Shown: positions 26,773-34,903 of the stretch, one piece after another | Position numbering within the stretch: the stretch's first letter is position 1 | Layout of the letters: each line of letters starts with the position of its first letter | Assembly (NCBI GenBank): GCA_964470555.1 | Contig: CAYYDG010000016.1 | Span: 62,001 to 126,000 of the forward strand | DNA: 64,000 bases | Source of the DNA: RBC074 sp964470555 | Lineage (GTDB): Bacteria > Acidobacteriota > Blastocatellia > RBC074 | Reading direction: 5' to 3' | Made by a program: the position numbers and the translations under genes | The notes under the pieces: model-generated | What the model was told of the DNA's origin: nothing | Database searches by the model: none | The model's input: only the letters and a program-made list of their open reading frames with translations

Positions 26773-26815
26773 ACGGGTTAGCAGGCACGTCGCTGCTAAC
26801 CCGTTTTTCTTTTTT
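26773..26815 (+). terminator. Intrinsic terminator of the lysine riboswitch (attenuator)
   Basis: Perfect 12-bp stem (ACGGGTTAGCAG and its complement), 8-nt loop, then TTTTTCTTTTTT. It lies 30 nt before the lysC start codon and inside the leader, so it must be conditional: it is the expression platform of the riboswitch. Confidence 0.92.
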
Positions 26816-26844
26816 CCGAGAAGGAGCTTCAGGAGCTTAGAACC

Positions 26845-28248
26845 ATGATCGTCATGAAATTCGGCGGCACGTCTGTGGAAAGCGACGTAGCGATTCACCG
26901 CCTTATCTCAATCGTCAAAACTCAAATTCATCGTCACCCGGTTGTCGTTGTTTCGGCAATGGGCAAAACCACCAACGGATTACTGGAAGCCGCGCGGTTG
27001 GCCGCCGCCGGAGATTTGGCTGCCGCTGGCGCAAAGCTGGACGCCATCGCCGAACATCATTTCAAAACGGCAGATCAACTGGCGCTGACCGAAGAAAAAA
27101 GTCTGTTGCGATTGGCGTTGGCCAATCGGTTTGACGGTATTCGCGCCACGTTGAAAGAAATCGCCGATGCTGGCGAAGTCACGCCGCGATTGTCCGACGC
27201 GATTTCCGCCAACGGTGAATTGCTATCGTCAACCATTGTCGCGGCAGCCTTTCGCGCCGAAAACATCAAAGGCGTTTGGGTGGATGTTCGCCCGTTGATG
27301 CGAACCAACGATGATTTCACGCGCGCGGCTGTGCAATTCGACGAAGCCAATCCGAAATTGAACGAAAGCTTCACGGCGGCGTTGGCCGATGACGGATTGC
27401 CCGTCACGCAAGGCTTCATCGGGTCTACTGCCGAAGGCGTGACGACCACCATAGGGCGCGGCGGTTCGGATTATTCAGCGGCGATTATCGGCGCGGCGCT
27501 CGATGCCGAAGAGATTCAAATCTGGACGGATGTGGATGGCATCCTGACCACTGATCCGCGCATCGTCGCCGAAGCCGCCAAAGTCAAAACCATCTCGTTT
27601 GCCGAAGCTTCGGAGTTGGCGTATTTCGGCGCGAAGGTTTTGCATCCGAGCACGCTGTTGCCGGCAATGGCCAAAGAAATTCCCGTGCGTGTGTGCAATT
27701 CGCGCAACCCGTCGAACGAGGGCACAGCCATCGTCCGCAACGCTCCGCAGTCGAAAGCGCCGGTCAAAGCGATTGCTTTCAAACGTGGTATCACGGTCGT
27801 CAACGTCGCTTCGGACAGAATGTTGATGGCTTACGGTTTTCTGGCGCGGTTGTTTGATGTGTTTGCCAAACATGGAACTTCGGTGGATATGGTGGCGACT
27901 TCCGAAGTCAGCGTTTCGGTCACGCTGGACGACACGCGGCATCTGGATGCGGTCGTTGCCGATTTGCAGAAATTTGGCGACGTCACCGTCGAACGCGACC
28001 AGGCGTTGATTTGTCTGGTCGGCGAAAACCTGAAGTTCACGCCGGGGTTGGCTTCACGAATTTTTTCCAGCATTGAGGACGTCAATGTTTCGATGATTTC
28101 GCATGGCGCTTCGGCCATCAATGTCAGCTTCATCGTCGCCGACAAAGATGTCGAACGCGCCGTCAAGGCATTGCATACGGAATTTTTCAGCGAACTGGAC
28201 GCAGCGACTTTTGAAGCGGTCGCGGCGGTTCGCGCGGCGGCGGCTTAA
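26845..28248 (+). CDS. lysC: Aspartate kinase, lysine-sensitive type
   Basis: Phosphorylates L-aspartate, the first step to lysine, threonine and methionine. KFGGTS at 5-10 is the kinase signature, and TTIGRGGSDYSAAIIGAAL binds ATP and aspartate. Two ACT domains occupy the last ~150 residues (VFAKHGTSVDMVATSEVSVS and IFSSIEDVNVSMISHGAS). Length 467 aa and domain order match monofunctional AKIII-type kinases. Two AGGAG-like sites precede the ATG. It heads lysC-dapB-dapA, 10 nt from dapB, under riboswitch control, so this copy serves lysine synthesis. Confidence 0.96.
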   Translation: MIVMKFGGTSVESDVAIHRLISIVKTQIHRHPVVVVSAMGKTTNGLLEAARLAAAGDLAAAGAKLDAIAEHHFKTADQLALTEEKSLLRLALANRFDGIRATLKEIADAGEVTPRLSDAISANGELLSSTIVAAAFRAENIKGVWVDVRPLMRTNDDFTRAAVQFDEANPKLNESFTAALADDGLPVTQGFIGSTAEGVTTTIGRGGSDYSAAIIGAALDAEEIQIWTDVDGILTTDPRIVAEAAKVKTISFAEASELAYFGAKVLHPSTLLPAMAKEIPVRVCNSRNPSNEGTAIVRNAPQSKAPVKAIAFKRGITVVNVASDRMLMAYGFLARLFDVFAKHGTSVDMVATSEVSVSVTLDDTRHLDAVVADLQKFGDVTVERDQALICLVGENLKFTPGLASRIFSSIEDVNVSMISHGASAINVSFIVADKDVERAVKALHTEFFSELDAATFEAVAAVRAAAA

Positions 28249-28258
28249 GGAGAGCACG

Positions 28259-28966
28259 ATGAACATCGCAATTGTCGGTTACGGCAAGATGGGAAAAATC
28301 ATCGAACGCATCGCGCTGGAACGCGGGCACTCCATCGTCGCGCGTTTCGACATTGACAACAATGTCAACGGCGAAGGCCTGACGGTGGAAAGCCTGGCAG
28401 GCGTGGATGCGGCGATTGAGTTTTCCACGCCCGAATCCGCGTTGGAAAACATTCGCCGGTTGGTTGAGTTGCGCGTCCCGGCGGTGATCGGCACGACGGG
28501 TTGGTACGCGCAACTTGACGACGTTCGGCGACTGGTGGTGGCGAACAACGCTTCTCTGGTGTGGGGCGCGAATTTTTCCATCGGCGTCAATTTGTTTTTC
28601 AAATTGGTGCGCGAAGCGGCAGCGCTGTTTGCGCGATACAATCAGTACGATCCGTTTTTGATCGAGGCTCATCACAAGTTCAAGAAAGATGCGCCATCGG
28701 GAACGGCCTTGGTTGCCGCGCGAATGATGCGCGAAGCTTATGGCGACCGAACGCCCGAAGCAGTCAGCGTTCGCGCAGGCCACATTCCCGGCACGCACGA
28801 AGTCGGGTTCGATTCCGAAGCCGATACCATCACGCTGACGCATACTGCTCGCAATCGCGAAGGATTTGCCGCCGGAGCCGTGCTGGCTGCCGAATTGATT
28901 GTCAGCAAACTGGGCATGTACGAATTTCCGGAATTGCTTTTTGAAACCATAGAGGTGGAACAATGA
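28259..28966 (+). CDS. dapB: 4-hydroxy-tetrahydrodipicolinate reductase
   Basis: Second dap step: NAD(P)H reduction of hydroxy-tetrahydrodipicolinate. I start at ATG 28259 (TAAGGAG overlaps the lysC stop). The Rossmann loop is GYGKMG at 7-12. The catalytic and substrate region is HHKFKKDAPSGTAL, close to the usual HHxxKxDAPSGTA. At 235 aa it is the short form, as in Bacteroidota, lacking part of the N-terminal insert of the E. coli enzyme. Its stop overlaps the dapA start by 4 nt (ATGA). Confidence 0.94.
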   Translation: MNIAIVGYGKMGKIIERIALERGHSIVARFDIDNNVNGEGLTVESLAGVDAAIEFSTPESALENIRRLVELRVPAVIGTTGWYAQLDDVRRLVVANNASLVWGANFSIGVNLFFKLVREAAALFARYNQYDPFLIEAHHKFKKDAPSGTALVAARMMREAYGDRTPEAVSVRAGHIPGTHEVGFDSEADTITLTHTARNREGFAAGAVLAAELIVSKLGMYEFPELLFETIEVEQ

Positions 28967-29871
28967 ACAATCTGAATCAATTGAAAGGTTGCGGAACGGC
29001 GCTGATTACCCCGTTTCGCCGCGATGAATCCATTGACGAAGCCGCGTTTCGCCGCTTCGTCGAATTTCAAATTACCGGCGGCGTGGATTTTCTGGTTGCC
29101 TGTGGCACGACGGGCGAAAGCGTGACGATGAGCGATGACGAACAAGCGCGCGTCGTTGAACTGACGATTGAATTCGCCGCTGGACGGGTTCCCGTCGTTG
29201 CGGGCGCTGGCGGATACAACACGCGCGAAGTGATTGAGAAAATCCACCGCTACGAACAACTCGGCGTGGATGCGATTTTGTCGGTGACGCCGTATTACAA
29301 CAAACCGATGCAGGAAGGTTTGTTCCAGCATTACCGCGCGATTGCCGAAGCCACTTCATTGCCGATCATTTTGTACAGCGTGCAGGGACGCACAGGCGTC
29401 AACCTGGAACCGGCGACCGTTGCGCGGTTGGCCGAGATCAACAACATCGTGGCGATCAAGGAAGCTTCCGGCAACATTTCGCAGATTGCCGAAATCGCTT
29501 CACTGGTCGGCGATGAGTTCAAAATTTTCGCAGGTGATGACAGCGTGGTGTTGCCGGTGGCGGCGCTCGGCGGCGTGGGCGTGATTTCGGTTGCGTCGAA
29601 TCTGTTGCCGCGATTAGTCAGCGATTTATGCCACGCCAGCACGGAAGGTCGTTTGGCCGAAGCCCGGCGGCTGAATCGTCAACTGACGCCGATCTTCAAG
29701 GCGATGTTCATCGAAAGCAATCCGATTCCGGTGAAAGCTGCGCTGGCAATGACCGGCATGATCGAAGAAGTGTACCGGTTGCCGCTGACGCCCATCAGCC
29801 AGGCTAACCGCGCCAAGCTGGAGCAGGTTTTGAACGAAGCAGGCGTGCTGGCCAAAGCAGCCAAAGCTTGA
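28963..29871 (+). CDS. dapA: 4-hydroxy-tetrahydrodipicolinate synthase
   Basis: Condenses pyruvate with aspartate semialdehyde. The Schiff-base lysine is Lys166 in AIKEASGN, and the catalytic tyrosine is Tyr138 in LYSVQGRTG, where most homologues have YNVPGRT. GTTGES at 48-53 and TPYYNKPMQEG complete the active site. Length 302 aa fits. It is translationally coupled to dapB and closes the lysC operon. Confidence 0.95.
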   Translation: MNNLNQLKGCGTALITPFRRDESIDEAAFRRFVEFQITGGVDFLVACGTTGESVTMSDDEQARVVELTIEFAAGRVPVVAGAGGYNTREVIEKIHRYEQLGVDAILSVTPYYNKPMQEGLFQHYRAIAEATSLPIILYSVQGRTGVNLEPATVARLAEINNIVAIKEASGNISQIAEIASLVGDEFKIFAGDDSVVLPVAALGGVGVISVASNLLPRLVSDLCHASTEGRLAEARRLNRQLTPIFKAMFIESNPIPVKAALAMTGMIEEVYRLPLTPISQANRAKLEQVLNEAGVLAKAAKA

Positions 29872-29890
29872 GGCGCACTGGGTCGCAGCT

Positions 29891-30886
29891 TCAAACAGCG
29901 AACGTATCCATCATCAAATACGGATCGCTCATCGGGTAGAGAACCGGGCACGTGCAACCGCGCCGCCGGTATTCATCCACTTTGGCGCGGACTTCGTCGG
30001 GTGTGCCGGTGGCCGAAATCTTCAACACGAATTCATCCGGCACGTATTGCATCGCCTGATGAATCTGCTCAATGGTTGCGGGCCAGGTCAGTATGGATTG
30101 CACCTGTTTGACTATGTCTTCGCTGACGCCGGAGGCTTTGGCAATGTGCGGCTGCTGCGCCAGATATTGCGTCAACAACACCTTCGCGGCTTCAATCGCG
30201 CGCTTGCGGTCGTGGTCAACCGAACAAACGACCAACTGCGGACGATCAATTTCGTCAAACGAGCGTCCGGCTTTCTTCGCGCCCGCTTCCAGCAACTCCA
30301 ACGCGCGGTCGTTGTATTCGGGCGGCACGCAATAATTCAGCAACACACCGTCGGCGATCTCGCCGGTCAACTCCATCATCTTGTCGCCGGTCGCGCCAAT
30401 GTAAATCGGCACATTGCGCGGTTCGCGGCGGCCATGCACCACGTCGAGTTCGATGCCCGTGACTTGATGAAATTCGCCGTGAAAGCTGACGTTCTCCATT
30501 CGCAGCAAGCGACGCAACACTTCCACCGTCTCGCGCATCGCCAGCAGAGGCTTGCGACGTTCAATGCCGACATTTTTCGCCAGCGGGTCCCACCACGCGC
30601 CTATGCCGCAGATCATGCGATTGGGCGCAAGGTCATCCAGCGTCAACCAGGTCGCAGCCAGCAAACCGATGTTGCGCGTCCAATTGTTGATGACGCCCGC
30701 GCCAATCTTGATGCGCTCAGTCGTCGCGGCAAACGCCGCCATCGGCACAATCGCATCCCGCACCAAACGGCTTTCCGCTTGCCAGACGGCTTCAAAGCCT
30801 TTCTGTTCGGCGTACTGCGCGTATTTGATTCCGTCTTGCAGCGAATGCGCGTCTTGCAGATAAAGTGCGATTCGTTCGCTTGGCAT
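29891..30886 (-). CDS. LLM-class flavin-dependent oxidoreductase (luciferase-like)
   Basis: TIM-barrel flavin enzyme of the luciferase/F420-dependent methylene-tetrahydromethanopterin reductase superfamily. Its features include YAEQKGFEAVWQAES after strand 1, IKIGAGVINNWTRN, the cofactor-side GIGAWWDPLAKNVGI, and VPIYIGATGDKMMELTGEIA. Length 331 aa is typical. Whether it uses FMN or F420 cannot be decided from sequence; no F420 genes are here. A truncated relative of its first ~50 codons lies at 31545-31711, beyond an mntA/hepT pair. Confidence 0.88.
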   Translation of the reverse strand: MPSERIALYLQDAHSLQDGIKYAQYAEQKGFEAVWQAESRLVRDAIVPMAAFAATTERIKIGAGVINNWTRNIGLLAATWLTLDDLAPNRMICGIGAWWDPLAKNVGIERRKPLLAMRETVEVLRRLLRMENVSFHGEFHQVTGIELDVVHGRREPRNVPIYIGATGDKMMELTGEIADGVLLNYCVPPEYNDRALELLEAGAKKAGRSFDEIDRPQLVVCSVDHDRKRAIEAAKVLLTQYLAQQPHIAKASGVSEDIVKQVQSILTWPATIEQIHQAMQYVPDEFVLKISATGTPDEVRAKVDEYRRRGCTCPVLYPMSDPYLMMDTFAV

Positions 30887-30900
30887 TTGTCTTTTCTCCC

Positions 30901-31239
30901 TTATCCGACGTCTTGCAGGATGTTTCGGATTCCTTCAGCAACAGCAGGCAGCCGGTTCTTTACAGTTTGCCAGACAAGCGGGTAATCCACGCCAAAATAC
31001 GAGTGAATCAGTTTGTCGCGCATCCCGGCCATTTCCTTCCAGGGGATTGCCGGATGCTTTTGGCGGATTTCGTCCGGGATTTGTTTCGCAGCTTCGCCGA
31101 TGATTTCAAACTTACGCAACACTGCGCTGCTGGTTTTGTCGTCGGCTTGAAAGGCTTCCAATTCCATTCCGGCGACAAACTCTTCGATTTTGTCCATCGC
31201 TGCCAGAATGTCTTTCAAATAGAGCGTGTGGTCTCTCAT
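30901..31239 (-). CDS. hepT: HEPN-family RNase toxin, HepT type (DUF86)
   Basis: Toxin half of a HEPN/MNT pair: an RNase that is silenced by adenylylation. The helical HEPN fold carries the catalytic Rx4H motif intact (Arg74 and His79 in MRDKLIHSYFGVD), followed by the family-typical YPLVWQTV. Length 112 aa. The ATG overlaps the mntA stop (ATGA), the usual antitoxin-first order. It lies 15 nt upstream of the flavin oxidoreductase start on the same strand and could be cotranscribed with it. Confidence 0.92.
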   Translation of the reverse strand: MRDHTLYLKDILAAMDKIEEFVAGMELEAFQADDKTSSAVLRKFEIIGEAAKQIPDEIRQKHPAIPWKEMAGMRDKLIHSYFGVDYPLVWQTVKNRLPAVAEGIRNILQDVG

Positions 31240-31529
31240 ACCGTGACAACCTCTCGTAAGACGGCCTCCCGCAATTCTTCTCGCAGCGCACGTTTGGGCA
31301 CAACGTCCACTTTTTGCTTCAATGCTTCTTCCAGATAATCGGAAAGGCCGACCAAATCGAACATGTCCGCGCCGTCTTCGAAATCCACCAGCAGGTCAAT
31401 GTCGCTGTCCTCATGTTGCTCTCCGCGTGCGAACGAACCGAAAAGGCCAATTTCTTTTGCTTTGTACCGAATGGCGATAAGCGGTTTCAACTCTTTCAAT
31501 GTAGTCAGGATGCTATCTGTATTTGTCAT
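31236..31529 (-). CDS. mntA: MNT-family nucleotidyltransferase antitoxin, MntA type
   Basis: Minimal nucleotidyltransferase that adenylylates the HepT toxin. The motif GSFARG at 31-36 with Asp43-x-Asp45 gives the metal-binding GSx10DxD signature, in GLFGSFARGEQHEDSDIDLL. I start at ATG 31529 (97 aa); an upstream in-frame ATG at 31610 would read back through the oxidoreductase remnant and is unlikely. It is coupled to hepT by a 4-nt overlap. Confidence 0.92.
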   Translation of the reverse strand: MTNTDSILTTLKELKPLIAIRYKAKEIGLFGSFARGEQHEDSDIDLLVDFEDGADMFDLVGLSDYLEEALKQKVDVVPKRALREELREAVLREVVTV

Positions 31530-31544
31530 CAATTCCGCCTTTCT

Positions 31545-31711
31545 TGCGTCTGGCAAACTCCGCCATCGGCATAATCGCACTTGCGCACCGAACGGCTTTC
31601 GGCTTGCCACACGGCTTCGAAACCTTTCTGTTCGGCGTACTGCGCGTATTTGATTCCGTCTTGCAGCGAATGCGCGTCTTGCAAATAAAGTGCGACTCGT
31701 TCGTTTGCCAT
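31545..31711 (-). pseudogene. Truncated copy of the 5' end of the LLM oxidoreductase gene
   Basis: From ATG 31711 the reading MANERVALYLQDAHSLQDG and the following codons to AVWQAES are nearly identical to the intact gene at 30886. Similarity continues in DNA to about 31545 (GCCATCGGCA.AATCGCA), but a one-base difference near 31572-31580 breaks the frame and the rest of the gene is missing. The copy is diverged at third positions, so it is either an old partial duplication or the stub of a paralogue. It sits between the two HEPN/MNT pairs. Confidence 0.85.
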
Positions 31712-31730
31712 AATCGCGTTGATCTCCTTG

Positions 31731-32117
31731 CTAGACTGACAATCCCAATGTGGTTCGAATAATTCGCCTGACCGCCTGACAATCTTTAATGGCTTGGCGC
31801 GCATCAAGCTTTGACGCTGATTTCCCAGGATAACGAAAATCAACCGCGAAGATGCTCAGTGCGTTCATCTGTGGTTGCAGGGCAATCCATTGCGGCTCAA
31901 CTTGCAGCGTCAGCGTCAGCAGGTGGGTCAAGTTATGGGTTTTGCTGAAGGCAACTCCTGCTTCTTCGAGCCGGGCTTTGAGATATTTTTCGGCGCATTG
32001 CTGGGTGTGGAAGCAGGCAGCGTCATAGTTCGGGTGTTTTCGGGCGCGGTAAAGCTGTTGAGCAGCAAACCAATCGCCTTCGGCTTTATCAATCCATTCG
32101 AGCGTGAGTTGCTTCAT
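31731..32117 (-). CDS. HEPN domain protein (PF05168-like)
   Basis: 128-residue helical protein of the HEPN superfamily: EWIDKAEGDWFAAQQLY, CFHTQQCAEKYLKARL and KTHNLTHLL are its standard blocks, followed by a RYPG segment. I cannot place a clean Rx4-6H ribonuclease motif, so toxicity is less certain than for HepT. The ATG 32117 lies inside the 3' end of the MNT gene (29-nt overlap), which makes the two a unit. An earlier in-frame ATG (32213) would read through the MNT gene. Confidence 0.85.
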   Translation of the reverse strand: MKQLTLEWIDKAEGDWFAAQQLYRARKHPNYDAACFHTQQCAEKYLKARLEEAGVAFSKTHNLTHLLTLTLQVEPQWIALQPQMNALSIFAVDFRYPGKSASKLDARQAIKDCQAVRRIIRTTLGLSV

Positions 32118-32484
32118 ACATGACCTTTCCTCGCTCGACGATTTCGCGCAGGAAACTGTCGCCAATCTCAATTCGTTCGCGGACTTCTTCCGGCGAACGC
32201 ACCAGCAGATCAATTGGGGCCAGCATATTGAGTCGGTTCAGAATTTTGATGGCTTGCGCGGAGTGGCTGCCTTCGTATGGCATGACTACCAGCAAGTCTA
32301 TGTCGGAATCTTCCGTCGGCTTTCCGTAAGCTTGCGAGCCAAACAGAATAATCCGCTCCGGCAAAAAAGCATTGGCAATTTGCTGGCACAGCCGTTTGAT
32401 GTAATCCCGCTTGCCCTCGGTGGAATCACCCAGACGATACCATTCTGTTTTGGAGTCAACGGCGTTCGCTGTTGCAGTAGTCAT
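32089..32484 (-). CDS. MNT-family nucleotidyltransferase (partner of HEPN protein)
   Basis: 131 aa. GSQAYG at 49-54 with Asp61-x-Asp63 is the minimal nucleotidyltransferase signature. An N-terminal ~30-residue segment is less conserved, and the C-terminal helix ends EIVERGKVMYEATHARMD, typical of MNT proteins that pair with PF05168 HEPN proteins. It precedes and overlaps the HEPN gene by 29 nt and follows the SsnA-like gene by 27 nt on the same strand. Confidence 0.88.
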   Translation of the reverse strand: MTTATANAVDSKTEWYRLGDSTEGKRDYIKRLCQQIANAFLPERIILFGSQAYGKPTEDSDIDLLVVMPYEGSHSAQAIKILNRLNMLAPIDLLVRSPEEVRERIEIGDSFLREIVERGKVMYEATHARMD

Positions 32485-32511
32485 CTCAAACTCCTTTCCG
32501 TCATTCTAACT

Positions 32512-33843
32512 TCAACCGCCAATGCGCTCCCAAGCTCGTTCTGCCAGTTTCCGGCTTTTGGCAGTGATTTCCGCTTCATCCAGAAACAACAACTGCTGAT
32601 CTTTCATCAACACTTTACCCGCACAGATTGTCGTCGTCACCATCGAATTTTCAAAGCCGAACAAAATGTGCCATGGCAGATTACCTGCATTCATCTGCGT
32701 GGTCGGGTGGTAATCCACGAAGATGATGTCGGCGAAGGCTCCCGGCGCAAGCACGCCAATTGGCGCTTGTGGAAAGAAGACATTGGCGAGCGCGGCGTTG
32801 TTGGTCACGGCCATTTCGGCGACGGCCGTGCCGCTCATTCGGCGTGGATCGCGGTGGGCGGCTTTGTGCGACAGGTAAGCCGCTTTCCATTCGTCCCACA
32901 TCGCGTTGGAAAAACCGTCATTGCCCAGGCCGACTTTGACGCCGAGCCGCAGCAAGCTTTCCACATCCGCCGCGCCGACGGCGTTGTTCATGTTCGAGCG
33001 AGGTTGATGCGTCACCCAGGTTCCAGTTTCGGCCAGCAAGGCGGCTTCGCGGGCGTCAATGTGAACAGCGTGCGCAACGATGGAGCGATTGCCCAGAATG
33101 CCGAATTTGTGCAGCCGGTCAATCACTCGCGTGCCGCTTTTTTGCAAACTGTCGTACTGGTCAGATTCGTGTTCGGCGGCGTGAATGTGAAAGCCTCCAT
33201 CCCAGGCATTGCGGCAGGCTTCGAGCGTCGTGTCGGAAAGCGTGAGCGAAGCGTGGAGGCCGAACGTGGCGGCAAGCCTGGGAGCGCGGGCGTCCTCGCC
33301 CGCAGCTTTGATGAAGCGCAGATTTTCCTTGATCCCGGCTTTGGCTTTTTCGTCGCCGTCGCGGTCGGTGACTTCGTAACACAGACAGGCGCGCAAGCCC
33401 GCTTGCGTGACGGCTTCGGCAATCACATCCAGCGAACCGTCAATCGCGTTCGGCGAAGCGTGATGGTCAATCAGTGTCGTCGTGCCGTGTTTGATGGCAT
33501 CAATCAAGCAAACCATCGCCGAATAGCGCACGTCTTCGAGCGTCAATGCCTTGTCCAGCCGCCACCACAGCCGCTCCAGAATTTCGGGAAAGTCTTTCGG
33601 CGCAGCGCCCGGAATCGCCATCCCGCGGGCGAAGGCTCCGTAAAAATGCGTGTGCGCGCAGATGTTGCCCGGCATGACGAACTGGCCGCGCGCATCCAGC
33701 CGGTCAGCCTGCGGATATTTGGCTTCGAGTTCCGACGACAAGCCGAGTTCGACAATGCGGTCGCCTTCCACGTACAGCGCGTGATTTTCCAGAATCTGAT
33801 TCGGCGTGCCCCAGGTGATGAGTGTGGCGTTGGTGATGAGCAT
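32512..33843 (-). CDS. ssnA: SsnA-like amidohydrolase
   Basis: Metal-dependent aminohydrolase of the SsnA type, a family found beside selenium-dependent molybdenum hydroxylases and purine or pyrimidine breakdown genes; its own reaction is not established. Metal ligands are His64 and His66 (CAHTHFYG), then HIHAAEHES, VAHAVHID and the aspartate in GLGNDGFS. RLWWRLDKAL, TTLIDHHASP and RSNMNNAVG match SsnA closely. Length 443 aa. A fused Mo hydroxylase gene lies 17 kb upstream on the same strand, past the defence genes, which supports the assignment. A guanine/hydroxydechloroatrazine-type deaminase is the alternative. Confidence 0.85.
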   Translation of the reverse strand: MLITNATLITWGTPNQILENHALYVEGDRIVELGLSSELEAKYPQADRLDARGQFVMPGNICAHTHFYGAFARGMAIPGAAPKDFPEILERLWWRLDKALTLEDVRYSAMVCLIDAIKHGTTTLIDHHASPNAIDGSLDVIAEAVTQAGLRACLCYEVTDRDGDEKAKAGIKENLRFIKAAGEDARAPRLAATFGLHASLTLSDTTLEACRNAWDGGFHIHAAEHESDQYDSLQKSGTRVIDRLHKFGILGNRSIVAHAVHIDAREAALLAETGTWVTHQPRSNMNNAVGAADVESLLRLGVKVGLGNDGFSNAMWDEWKAAYLSHKAAHRDPRRMSGTAVAEMAVTNNAALANVFFPQAPIGVLAPGAFADIIFVDYHPTTQMNAGNLPWHILFGFENSMVTTTICAGKVLMKDQQLLFLDEAEITAKSRKLAERAWERIGG

Positions 33844-33854
33844 GACGGTTGGTC

Positions 33855-34298
33855 TCAGGCAGCAGTGATTGTGACCAATTGGCCTTCGGCCAGCACTCCG
33901 GGTTCAAAGGGATAAACCGCACCATTACGAACAATCCCACGTAGTGTTCGCTGTCCGGTTGAGTGGAGCGCCTGTTCGCATTCGCTACGAAAGTCAAGCA
34001 TTTCAGCTAAGAAGTTTTCCGATTGCGTCAACTTCATCGCCTCGTCAGTCAGAGCAATTGCTTTGGCGACATCCCCCGCCTGTTTGTAACAAGAAGCAGC
34101 GCTGAACAAACTAATCGCCGCGTCGTCGGCATTGCCTGTTTGCCGAAAGTTATTGGCGATCCGTTCTTCCAACAATGCAGCTTCCAGAAAATGCCGAACG
34201 GCTTCCGCCGATTGTCCCACAGCTTGCTGAAACTGGGCTTGAATAATCAGCAACGACTTGCGAGAAACCAGATCGTCATTGTTGATAAGGTTGTTCAT
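33855..34298 (-). CDS. Hypothetical TPR-like helical protein
   Basis: 147 aa, start at ATG 34298, which overlaps the stop of the upstream 192-aa gene (ATGA). Residues ~10-110 form helix pairs with TPR-like spacing (SAEAVRHFLEAALLEERIAN, SLFSAASCYKQAGDVAKAI). The last ~30 residues look like a small beta motif (LRGIVRNGAVYPFEPGVLAE, then QLVTITAA), resembling the DUF104-type segment near antitoxin-like proteins. Function unknown; probably works with its coupled neighbour. Confidence 0.7.
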   Translation of the reverse strand: MNNLINNDDLVSRKSLLIIQAQFQQAVGQSAEAVRHFLEAALLEERIANNFRQTGNADDAAISLFSAASCYKQAGDVAKAIALTDEAMKLTQSENFLAEMLDFRSECEQALHSTGQRTLRGIVRNGAVYPFEPGVLAEGQLVTITAA

Positions 34299-34873
34299 AA
34301 CAACTCTCCTCTCGAAACCGCATTGAAGGGGTGGAAAGAAAGCCGTCCCTTTTGATCCGGGAAACAGCAAACAAATACGTAACCATCCTTTCCAAACGGA
34401 TTGGCTCGCAACTGGCGAACTTTTTCGCTGTGACGCGAGGCGAAGAGTTCAGCGCTTTCCGTTCCGCTGATTTCCAACAAAGTTTTTCGTTCATCGAGGA
34501 AATAATCCGCCTTGCCGCCGCGCATTGTCACCTCGACGATATTTTTCCGAACGAGTTTGGTCATCGCCAAAAACGCAGTTGCAACAGCAGCATACTCCAC
34601 AATGCTTTCGCGTTGTAAGGTCTGGAAGAGGCGTCGGCTTTCCGGGAATGTGTCTGCCAACCAATCAACTTCCATTGTGACTTCGCCACCTGCTGCTTCA
34701 AACCAGGCAGAGTCAACATTCTCGTGAGTTATCAACCAGGTGAAAGGCTTCAGGTTGTAAGCTTCCATCATCGCAATAGCAGGAGGGATGAAAAACGAGG
34801 CCCAAATCGCAGTAGGATTGAGTTCTTGCAAACTCTCGACAAAACAGTGTGATGTTCGTTCTGGCATAAACAA
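34295..34873 (-). CDS. Conserved hypothetical protein, 192 aa
   Basis: Not recognised. No signal peptide or membrane helix. An alpha/beta pattern is apparent, with ESRRLFQTLQRESIVEYAAVA in the middle and a C-terminal KADYFLDERKTLLEISGTE that could be a small nuclease-like or beta-rich domain. Two aspartates and a glutamate there (DYFLDE, LLEISG) invite comparison with PD-(D/E)XK folds, but I do not claim it. It is translationally coupled to the TPR-like gene and lies 30 nt from the thrC-like stop on the same strand. Confidence 0.6.
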   Translation of the reverse strand: MFMPERTSHCFVESLQELNPTAIWASFFIPPAIAMMEAYNLKPFTWLITHENVDSAWFEAAGGEVTMEVDWLADTFPESRRLFQTLQRESIVEYAAVATAFLAMTKLVRKNIVEVTMRGGKADYFLDERKTLLEISGTESAELFASRHSEKVRQLRANPFGKDGYVFVCCFPDQKGRLSFHPFNAVSRGELL

Positions 34874-34903
34874 TGACCTGGCGATTTTGGCGAGAAGTTG
34901 GCG

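Noticed and set aside
26500..26845. T-box or threonine/lysine leader-peptide attenuator before lysC
   Set aside because: No T-box UGGNACC bulge and no run of Lys codons; the L-box landmarks fit better.
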